Assembly (NCBI GenBank): GCA_027297085.1
Contig: JAPUIL010000342.1
Coordinates: 1 to 5,568 of the forward strand
Source of the DNA: Verrucomicrobiota bacterium
Lineage (GTDB): Bacteria; Verrucomicrobiota; Verrucomicrobiia; Opitutales; UBA2995
Reading direction: 5' to 3'
DNA: 5,568 nt
Below, one piece after another: positions 1-4,809 of the stretch. The position numbers were made by a program, and so were the translations under genes. Each line of letters opens with the position of its first letter. Positions within the stretch are counted from its first letter, which is position 1. The notes under the pieces are model-generated. The model was not told the origin of the DNA, made no database searches, and was given only the letters and a program-made list of their open reading frames with translations.

Positions 1-19
1 CACTCGTCAAGCACGACAT
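1..19 (-). CDS. Possible 5' end of a gene leaving the window (very tentative)
   Basis: Reading leftward on the minus strand, ATG at 17-19 follows a GGAG Shine-Dalgarno-like word at 25-28 with a 5-base spacer. The six visible codons read M-S-C-L-T-S and stay open to the edge. That is far too short to judge coding potential. It would lie about 340 bases downstream of ydbL on the same strand, with the REP-like cluster between them. It could equally be chance. Confidence 0.12.
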
Positions 20-114
20 CTCAACTCCGTGAGCAAACCGGATCCGATTCAATGGATCTCACGACCATTGCTACAATGTTTCCATTATCTTTGATCAGGA
101 AACTCCTTACGATA

Positions 115-313
115 AATTCTCGATTTGAAATGTAGGAGACAAACTTGTTCGCGACCCGATTGACCACCGAATCGCGGTTAAGAGCTACCCCTACAGCTAC
201 GAATCGAAAGTCAAAATGTAGGAGCTACCAAGTAAAACAACACCTCAACGAAACGAAGTGCAGTTTCGAACGAAGTGACACCAACATAACAATTTATTCG
301 CGATTTGTAGCTC
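115..313. repeat. Cluster of REP-like intergenic repeat words
   Basis: A few short words recur in both orientations. TGTAGGAG occurs at 131-138 and again at 217-224 within TGTAGGAGCTACC. GAGCTAC occurs at 182-188 and 222-228, and its reverse complement lies in TGTAGCTC at 306-313. TTCGCGA occurs at 148-154 and 297-303. The segments ATTCTCGATTTG (near 117) and ATTCGCGATTTG (near 296) are near copies, each followed by a TGTAG word. At 185-200, CTAC appears three times in 6-base steps. GTAG/GTGG-headed words next to imperfect palindromes are the style of REP/REPIN elements mobilised by RAYT (TnpA-REP) transposases. Family membership is inferred from this style only, and the copies are degenerate. 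Confidence 0.5.
249..277. repeat. Small hairpin with an overlapping 9-base direct repeat
   Basis: CGAAAC (249-254) and GTTTCG (263-268) can form a 6-bp stem around an 8-base loop. Overlapping it, the 9-base word AACGAAGTG occurs at 252-260 and again at 269-277, a 17-base period. There is no T-run on either side, so it does not look like an intrinsic terminator. It sits inside the REP-like cluster and may be the core of one decayed unit. Confidence 0.35.
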
Positions 314-333
314 TTGGAATTGTTGCTGTTAAC

Positions 334-365
334 TCCACTCTCGTGGACTACTGGCTACCCGCTAC
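334..365. repeat. Short hairpin and CTAC heptad repeats at the ydbL 3' end
   Basis: TCCAC (334-338) and GTGGA (343-347) form a 5-bp stem around a TCTC loop. Directly beside it CTAC occurs at 348-351, 355-358 and 362-365, in exact 7-base steps; the last copy contains the ydbL stop codon (read as TAG on the minus strand). The same tetranucleotide triplet occurs in 6-base steps at 185-200, so this looks like the right-hand edge of the REP-like cluster abutting the gene. The stem could mark or protect the end of the operon transcript, but it is short and lacks a U-tract. Confidence 0.3.
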
Positions 366-742
366 TTCTGTTGATACCACTTACCGGAGATGTCCTGTAG
401 CCAGACTCCGGAGGCAGACTTTTTTCGTAACTCCTCGGCCCGTCCCTGACCGACCACTTTTACGCTTATCTTCAGGCGCTTGGCCAGGATAGCATAAAGG
501 GCCCTACGATCTTTGTTCTCGGCGTTCATGAGCGTGGTTTCATCCGCTGAAAGGGCGGCACGTTGGGTTAGTATACCCACGTTGTTCTCGCCGACTTTGC
601 TTGCGAGTTTCAGCTTATCGATCGAAGAGACCCGTTGCATGATGCTCTTTTTCAGGCTCGCCTCGTCTAGGGCAAAAGTTTGAGCTGCGCTTAGCAGGAA
701 GCAGGTGACTGCCAGTGACATAAAAATGGATAGCTTTTTCAT
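362..742 (-). CDS. ydbL: YdbL family (DUF1318) periplasmic protein
   Basis: A 126-residue protein, slightly longer than E. coli YdbL (about 108). Residues 1-24 form a signal peptide: two lysines, a hydrophobic core, then a likely signal peptidase I site after QTFA. The mature part is highly charged. It carries the DUF1318 hallmarks: VGENNVGIL (50-58), a helix with NAENKDRRALYAILAK (73-88), and a C-terminal segment SGVWLQDISGKWYQQ (111-125) that matches the family's G-x-Y/W-x-Q-x3-G-x-W ending. In E. coli, YdbL is a periplasmic partner thought to modulate the YdbH-YnbE lipid-transport bridge. Here it lies 15 bases after the ynbE stop, as expected for the third gene of that operon. The 18 bases before its ATG contain no purine-rich Shine-Dalgarno, so translation may depend on coupling to ynbE. 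The family call is strong because motif, size, signal peptide and neighbours all agree. Confidence 0.88.
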   Translation of the reverse strand: MKKLSIFMSLAVTCFLLSAAQTFALDEASLKKSIMQRVSSIDKLKLASKVGENNVGILTQRAALSADETTLMNAENKDRRALYAILAKRLKISVKVVGQGRAEELRKKSASGVWLQDISGKWYQQK

Positions 743-757
743 AGCGTTGAGTGGAAA

Positions 758-976
758 TTATTCTTCTTCGATGGCTTGAGACGCTGCGTCAATGTCGGCA
801 AAGACGCTATCAAGCTCTTGCTGTAGTTGCACCTTCAGATTGACGTCCAGGGTCAGGTAAATCGGTTCGATGGTGCTGTGGGTTTTTACGCTTATGCAGC
901 CTGTGGTTGCGAGAACCATACAAAGCGCCTGGCATAGATATAGAGATCTGGTGAATGATGGTTTTGAGGAAGACAT
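758..976 (-). CDS. ynbE: YnbE-like outer-membrane lipoprotein
   Basis: A small lipoprotein of 72 residues from the ATG at 974-976. After a short polar N-terminus with K5 and R10, a hydrophobic stretch leads to LATTGC, with C27 as the expected lipidated cysteine. The lipobox is atypical because Thr replaces the usual Leu at -3. The mature segment has EPIYLTLDVNLKVQ (37-50), closely resembling the EPI-x-INMNVKIE core of E. coli YnbE (61 residues), followed by an acidic helical tail. In E. coli, YnbE sits in the outer membrane and pairs with the C-terminal part of YdbH to bridge the periplasm. The frame also has an ATG at 1016-1018, directly after the ydbH stop, giving 86 residues. I prefer the later start because it gives a normal-length signal peptide and has GGAG 13 bases upstream; the earlier one could be used through translational coupling. 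Confidence 0.8.
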   Translation of the reverse strand: MSSSKPSFTRSLYLCQALCMVLATTGCISVKTHSTIEPIYLTLDVNLKVQLQQELDSVFADIDAASQAIEEE

Positions 977-1018
977 GTGGATAATAAGACTCCAAAAAGG
1001 GAGAATAGTTACAACCAT

Positions 1019-3061
1019 TTATTGAAAGGACGGCGTTCCCAATGAATGGATGCGCAGAAGGAATTGAATGAGCTCGTCCGTAGTGCCATTAATATTGGTG
1101 TCCAGAACCATGGGCACTTTGGTTTTACCAGTCAGCCCTTCGCCGACCAGGTGAATACGGGCAGGAGTATCCGGGCTATCTTCAGGGAACAGATCGATGC
1201 GGAGCTCTAGGATCGTCAGATTACTCAGCGCATCCTTTACCACATTCTCCGGAGCGAGCTTTAACTTTTCCAGGATTTTGTCCCCAATGGACTGTAGAAA
1301 TCCTCTATCCGTTGGTTCGGACGGCTCGAAAAGTCCTTCGGTGTTGTAAATCAAACGTGCCGTTTCACCTTCGCTGAGCGTCAGATGGCCGTCACTTGTT
1401 TGAAAGCTGCCATCCTTGAAGCTTATGGGCAGATGGCCGCTGATAGCGCCTTCCATGGTCCCTTTGAATAAGTTAATCCCATCCACGATGGCTTTCAAGG
1501 AGAGTCGCTCAAATGCGATGACTGTTTCAAAGGTAGTTGGATTCAAAGTAATTGTGGTGGGAGACAATCGGAGGTTTCCGTCAAAGAGGTCGGTGGTGCC
1601 GCTGGTTAGTAAAATAGATTTGGAGTCCAATATATCGAAATTAATATGGGTCTTTTCGAACTCCAGATCACCCAGTTCAATCCGGTCTATAGCGAAGGTA
1701 GATTGTCCGGGTTCGCTTTTCAGGCTTTTTAATGAGGAAAGTGTGAGGCTGGACTGAATACCAGTGGCTTCGAGATTGGAGCGGGGAATGCTGATCGATC
1801 CATCTAGGAGGGTGATCTCTGATGATGCATCGAAGAATCCGTTTGCAAAATCAAAGCCTCCATTGGCCGAAATCGTTCCAGAAAAAATAAGGTCATCGAA
1901 GTTGGGCACATGTCTGCCGATCACATCGGAGTAGTCGAAGGTCATTGGATTGAATATGTACTCACCGTTCAATGACGGGTTACTTAAAAGATCACTGACA
2001 GTTTGAGTCAGTGAGACCTTTCCTTCTATGCCATCATAAAGAAAATTAATATCTCCTTTGAATTCGAGCTGGCTCAGATCTCCCCAGCTTTCCATGTTTA
2101 CTGAAAGCTGTTCAAACGATTCCCCTGTCGTGATCAGCGTGCCCACGGTTGCGGTCAAATTGGAATTAATTGGTTGAACGGTTTCTCCGGACCTAAGTTC
2201 TAATTGGGATGACATCCATTGGCCTGTGATAGATCCTGCTATGAACTCGTTGGCCGTTGCACTGATTGTGCCGGAAGCGGATTCGGTGAAACGTTCCGAA
2301 AGTACAGCTTTATCCCCGAGATCGATGCCGCCCAGATTCAGCTTATCAAACCTTAGATCGGCAAGCAGGGAACCTTCCTTTACTTGCCATTCATTTCCTT
2401 GAACATCGAAGTTTGAAAGATTACATTTTATGGCAGCGGTAGAACCATCTATCGCGAAGTTTACCTGAAACAAACCATCGGAATTTTGCAGGCTTGATAC
2501 GCTTAAAAGTGGATCACCAATCGGGGAAATCTCCTCTATTTGAAGCGAAGTTAAAATTAATTCGATGGACTCATCCTTTGTAATGTAAACCTGCCCGCTC
2601 CAGGTGATCTTCAGGATGCCTGAATCCAACAATAGGTCCAACGTCCCGTTTTCGACTGTCAACTGTCTAACTGGGATGCCCTGCAGGATCTCAACAGTCA
2701 GGGGCTCCCCACTGCTCTCCAACATTGCTGGATTAATGGCAATATGGAGTTCGTCGAAGTCTATCAATTCGACTTCCTTTTGTTTAATCAGGTCGAGCAA
2801 CCCATACCGCACCGTAGATCCATTCACTTCGATTACCCAACCTGCTCCCGACAGTTTTGCATGACTGATTGTAAGGTGCTTATTTGTAGCTTTTGAGATC
2901 TGCACTTCTGCACCTTCGAATCCAGCTTCAACCAGTTTTTGCTTGGTAATCGTATTCAGTAAATCTGGCAAATTCCACCAAACAACGATACATAGAAGTA
3001 GACCCAATGAAGCCATTACGGCGACAAATTTTAAGAATCTCTTCTTCCCACCCTTGTGCAT
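1019..3061 (-). CDS. ydbH: YdbH-like AsmA-family intermembrane lipid-transport protein
   Basis: A 680-residue protein, shorter than E. coli YdbH (about 880). A basic N-terminus (KGGKKRFLK) precedes one transmembrane segment at about 10-29, ending in two tryptophans, so the rest lies in the periplasm. Residues 50-450 are a long run of alternating beta-strand-like repeats, low in Cys and rich in Ser, Thr, Leu and Ile, as in AsmA/TamB-like proteins that form a lipid-carrying groove. About 455-670 matches the C-terminal YdbH domain (Pfam 'Dicarboxylate transport', a misleading name): GAISGHLPISFKDG (538-551), TSDGHLTLSEGE (555-566), DALSNLTILELRIDL (610-624) and a final VPMVLDTNINGTTDE strand-helix. 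It starts 21 bases after the TIM-barrel gene, with AGGG (3071-3074) as ribosome site. Its stop is immediately followed by an in-frame ATG for ynbE. Sequence alone suggests only the AsmA superfamily; the ynbE and ydbL neighbours settle YdbH. Confidence 0.85.
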   Translation of the reverse strand: MHKGGKKRFLKFVAVMASLGLLLCIVVWWNLPDLLNTITKQKLVEAGFEGAEVQISKATNKHLTISHAKLSGAGWVIEVNGSTVRYGLLDLIKQKEVELIDFDELHIAINPAMLESSGEPLTVEILQGIPVRQLTVENGTLDLLLDSGILKITWSGQVYITKDESIELILTSLQIEEISPIGDPLLSVSSLQNSDGLFQVNFAIDGSTAAIKCNLSNFDVQGNEWQVKEGSLLADLRFDKLNLGGIDLGDKAVLSERFTESASGTISATANEFIAGSITGQWMSSQLELRSGETVQPINSNLTATVGTLITTGESFEQLSVNMESWGDLSQLEFKGDINFLYDGIEGKVSLTQTVSDLLSNPSLNGEYIFNPMTFDYSDVIGRHVPNFDDLIFSGTISANGGFDFANGFFDASSEITLLDGSISIPRSNLEATGIQSSLTLSSLKSLKSEPGQSTFAIDRIELGDLEFEKTHINFDILDSKSILLTSGTTDLFDGNLRLSPTTITLNPTTFETVIAFERLSLKAIVDGINLFKGTMEGAISGHLPISFKDGSFQTSDGHLTLSEGETARLIYNTEGLFEPSEPTDRGFLQSIGDKILEKLKLAPENVVKDALSNLTILELRIDLFPEDSPDTPARIHLVGEGLTGKTKVPMVLDTNINGTTDELIQFLLRIHSLGTPSFQ

Positions 3062-3070
3062 GGCCTGCCG

Positions 3071-3074
3071 CCCT
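3071..3074 (-). promoter_or_regulatory. Likely ribosome binding site of ydbH
   Basis: On the minus strand AGGG lies 9 bases before the ydbH ATG, within the 21-base gap after the upstream stop codon. It supports the ATG at 3059-3061 as start. A second AGG sits only 2 bases from the ATG, too close to serve. Confidence 0.4.
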
Positions 3075-3082
3075 GGGAGCTT

Positions 3083-4036
3083 TTATTGAAAGTAGGATAG
3101 GTCAGCCGCATGTCTTAGGGCGGCAACGGGATCATCCCAGGTCGGAATGAACTCGTGAGCTACGTACCCCTCGTAGCCGGTTTCAAGAATCGCATCCAGG
3201 ATTGGCTTATAGTTGATTTCCTGGGTGTCGTCGATTTCACCGCGACCAGGATTGCCCGCGGTGTGATAGTGGGCGATGTAGTCCTTGTATTGGCGGATTC
3301 GCCGGATGATATCTCCGTTCATGATTGAGACGTGGTAAATATCGAAGAGCAGTTTGAAGTTCTCTGAGCCAATCTGTTTGACCAGGTCGATGCAGAAATC
3401 CACATCATCTCCGAAGTAGCCAGGATGTCCCTTCATCGGGTGGCTATCATCCCGGGAGTTGAGGTGTTCGAATGCCAGGGTTATACCGTTTTTCTCGGCC
3501 TTGGGAAGGACCTCTTTCCAGGTATCGATACAACGTTGTGCCGCTTTCTCATCGTCCATTCCTGGGTAGCGCATGCCGGTAAAGGTAATGACTTTTTTGC
3601 AGCCCACATCTTTTGCAAGGTCGATGGCCCGAGTGAGGCCGTTTACTACCAGGTCGTGGTACTCCGGGTTGCACGGCCCCTGCTTAAATCCATGTGCCCC
3701 TGACACCAGGGAGATTTCCATACCCAGCCCTTTTATCATGGAGTAATTGTCCGCGGAAATACCTTCCATGGCGACCAGCCCGATCTCTTTGCAGTGTTTA
3801 GCAAGGGTAGGGACATCCATCAGGTCCTTGTAGCACCAGCCCATAATAGATTGGTTGATTCGGCCGTCGGCAACGGATTGGGGCCTGGAAGCTGATTCGG
3901 TTCTTTGGGCACAGGCCTGACCCGCCAGTAAGCCTAAGGTGCTGCCAGCACCCAGCTTGAGAAGATGGCGCCGGCTAAAAGAGTTAGAATCAATTGGACT
4001 AAGGTTTGCCGGCTGTTTGCGAGGATCTTGCTTCAT
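3083..4036 (-). CDS. Tat-exported hydroxypyruvate isomerase-like TIM-barrel protein
   Basis: A 317-residue member of the AP-endonuclease-2/xylose-isomerase-like TIM-barrel superfamily, closest in motif to hydroxypyruvate isomerase (Hyi). The N-terminus has a twin-arginine signal, SRRHLLKLG (R22, R23), and a hydrophobic stretch ending at a likely cleavage site after ACA (43), so the enzyme should be folded and exported. The barrel runs from about 60 to 317. Expected metal ligands are Glu190 in AFEHLN, Asp232 in LLFDIYHV, His258 in HYHTAGNPGRGE and Glu295 in AHEF. The block GNPGRGEIDDTQEINY (261-276) is the Hyi-type signature. The substrate is unknown; a keto-sugar or sugar-acid isomerase or epimerase is likely. 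The frame extends to a TTG at 4046-4048, but I chose the ATG at 4034-4036, which has GAG 7 bases upstream. It is the first of four closely spaced minus-strand genes. Family confidence is high, reaction confidence low. Confidence 0.85.
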   Translation of the reverse strand: MKQDPRKQPANLSPIDSNSFSRRHLLKLGAGSTLGLLAGQACAQRTESASRPQSVADGRINQSIMGWCYKDLMDVPTLAKHCKEIGLVAMEGISADNYSMIKGLGMEISLVSGAHGFKQGPCNPEYHDLVVNGLTRAIDLAKDVGCKKVITFTGMRYPGMDDEKAAQRCIDTWKEVLPKAEKNGITLAFEHLNSRDDSHPMKGHPGYFGDDVDFCIDLVKQIGSENFKLLFDIYHVSIMNGDIIRRIRQYKDYIAHYHTAGNPGRGEIDDTQEINYKPILDAILETGYEGYVAHEFIPTWDDPVAALRHAADLSYFQ

Positions 4037-4131
4037 GCCTGAACTCAAACAGAAACGTATCGGTGAGAAAACCTTATTGTTTCAAAAATCCTAGATGTGT
4101 TTTTAAAGTAGCATTTCCTCTCGGGATTTCT
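4037..4131. promoter_or_regulatory. Divergent promoter region between the isomerase-ydbH operon and the SCO gene
   Basis: These 95 bases separate two outward-reading genes, so both promoters should lie here or just inside the coding ends. For the minus strand, TTGAAA (4080-4085 reversed) is a good -35 word; 18 bases on lies GATACG (4056-4061), a poor -10. For the plus strand, TTCAAA (4081-4086) and TAAAGT (4104-4109) are spaced 17 bases, each matching the sigma-70 consensus at 4 of 6 positions. The two -35 words overlap, which would make the promoters mutually influential. No clear operator palindrome was found. These assignments are weak and assume E. coli-like sigma-70 preferences. Confidence 0.3.
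4123..4126 (+). promoter_or_regulatory. Likely ribosome binding site of the SCO gene
   Basis: GGGA lies 5 bases before the ATG at 4132-4134. It supports that start over the in-frame ATG at 4006, which would add 42 polar residues ahead of the membrane anchor and overlap the start of the divergent gene. A second in-frame ATG at 4144 has GAG 7 bases upstream and is a near-equal alternative, changing the protein by only four residues. Confidence 0.4.
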
Positions 4132-4773
4132 ATGAGTGTAATCATGCGAGGAATCCTGATCGGAGTTATAGCATTAATTTTCCTGATAGTGGGGCTCGTT
4201 TTCCTGCCTAAGAAGAAGGAAAATGAGCAATGGGAACGTGAGAACAAAATCGATACTTATTGGGAGGTGGGCGACTTTGAGCTGACCAATCAGTTGGGAG
4301 AGGCTTTTTCGTCTGAGCAGCTCAAAGGCAAGATCTGGCTGGCCAATTTTGTGTTCACATCCTGTGTTGCTGAATGCCCACTGCTTGCGCAACAAATGAC
4401 CCTGGTTCGCCGAAACCTGGGGCCGCGAGATGACATAGCCTTTGTATCCTTTAGTGTGGATCCCCAGACCGATTCGCCCGAGCGATTAAAACAATTTGCC
4501 GCGGCCTATGGAGAAGATCCACGGTGGACCTTGCTGACAGGTGAGGTCGATACAGTGACCGATCTGGTCACGAGCAAGTTTTTACTACCTCTCACTCGCA
4601 ACGAAGATGGAACGGCGGACTCAAATGAAACCGCGATTTACCACAGCGACAAAATGCTGGTAGTCGACGGGAATGGAGTGGTTCGTTATTTTTGCGACGG
4701 TCTCAATCAACGGACGGTTCAGTCGCTCACTGACGTTTTCCAGGTCCTTATTCAGGAGTCAGGGGTTTATTAA
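4132..4773 (+). CDS. SCO1/SenC family copper chaperone, membrane anchored
   Basis: A 213-residue SCO1/SenC/PrrC-type protein, the usual length for bacterial members. One transmembrane helix (about 7-25) is followed by KKK, so the thioredoxin-fold domain (about 45-213) should face the periplasm while tethered to the inner membrane. The copper-binding set is complete: C78 and C82 in FTSCVAECP (C-x3-C-P), and H171 in AIYHSDKMLVVDGNG. Other family marks are FSVDPQTDSPERLKQF (107-122) and the WTLLTG segment (132-137). SCO proteins deliver copper to, or reduce the cysteines of, the CuA centre of cytochrome c oxidase subunit II; some act as thiol reductases or redox sensors. No oxidase gene is visible, so the exact partner is inferred. 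It is transcribed away from the isomerase-ydbH operon and converges on a second SCO gene 36 bases downstream. Confidence 0.92.
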   Translation: MSVIMRGILIGVIALIFLIVGLVFLPKKKENEQWERENKIDTYWEVGDFELTNQLGEAFSSEQLKGKIWLANFVFTSCVAECPLLAQQMTLVRRNLGPRDDIAFVSFSVDPQTDSPERLKQFAAAYGEDPRWTLLTGEVDTVTDLVTSKFLLPLTRNEDGTADSNETAIYHSDKMLVVDGNGVVRYFCDGLNQRTVQSLTDVFQVLIQESGVY

Positions 4774-4809
4774 TTCCGATATAGTGAAGTTTCGATTACG
4801 AGCGACTGC
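4774..4809. other. Short gap between two convergent SCO genes
   Basis: Only 36 bases separate the two stop codons. GCGAC (4802-4806) and GTCGT (4816-4820) could form a short stem reaching into the right-hand gene, but it has a wobble pair, a long loop and no T-run. I see no convincing bidirectional terminator, so the two transcripts may overlap at their 3' ends. Confidence 0.4.

Larger units (their letters stand above)
1..361. other. Intergenic stretch with no convincing gene
   Basis: No reading frame here looks like a conserved protein. From base 1, one plus-strand frame stays open to the TAG at 133-135 and another to the TGA at 92-94. Either could be the last codons of a gene entering from the left, but neither tail is recognisable. 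On the minus strand an ATG at 17-19 is preceded by GGAG (25-28) with a 5-base gap, so a gene reading leftward off the window could begin there; only six codons are visible. From about 115 onward the stretch is filled by REP-like repeat words and small hairpins, listed separately. I saw no tRNA, and no hairpin followed by a T-run. Confidence 0.55.

Noticed and set aside
249..268. Hairpin as intrinsic terminator of the ydbL operon
   Set aside because: The stem is only 6 bp and no T-run follows on either strand.
115..313. CRISPR-like array
   Set aside because: The repeated words are short, degenerate, in mixed orientation and irregularly spaced, without uniform spacers.
145..492. Plus-strand open frame of 115 codons
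   Set aside because: It starts in the REP-like cluster and runs antisense through the 3' end of the well-supported ydbL gene. Its composition is not protein-like and no ribosome site is evident.
810..995. Alternative minus-strand frame overlapping ynbE
   Set aside because: It is a shifted frame of ynbE. It has no signal peptide or lipobox and no resemblance to a known family.
1416..1757. Plus-strand open frame within ydbH
   Set aside because: It is antisense to a continuous, domain-supported gene and shows no recognisable protein features. The same applies to the frame at 2604-2864.
3425..3703. Plus-strand open frame within the TIM-barrel gene
   Set aside because: It is antisense to conserved catalytic motifs of a clear enzyme gene. 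The minus-strand frame at 4174-4395 inside the SCO gene was rejected for the same reason.
4037..4048. TTG start adding four residues to the TIM-barrel protein
   Set aside because: The upstream bases are pyrimidine-rich with no ribosome site, while the ATG at 4034-4036 is better placed.
4006..4131. 42-residue N-terminal extension of the SCO protein from the ATG at 4006
   Set aside because: It would overlap the divergent gene's start and put a polar, cysteine-containing segment before the membrane anchor. The ATG at 4132 has a GGGA 5 bases upstream.
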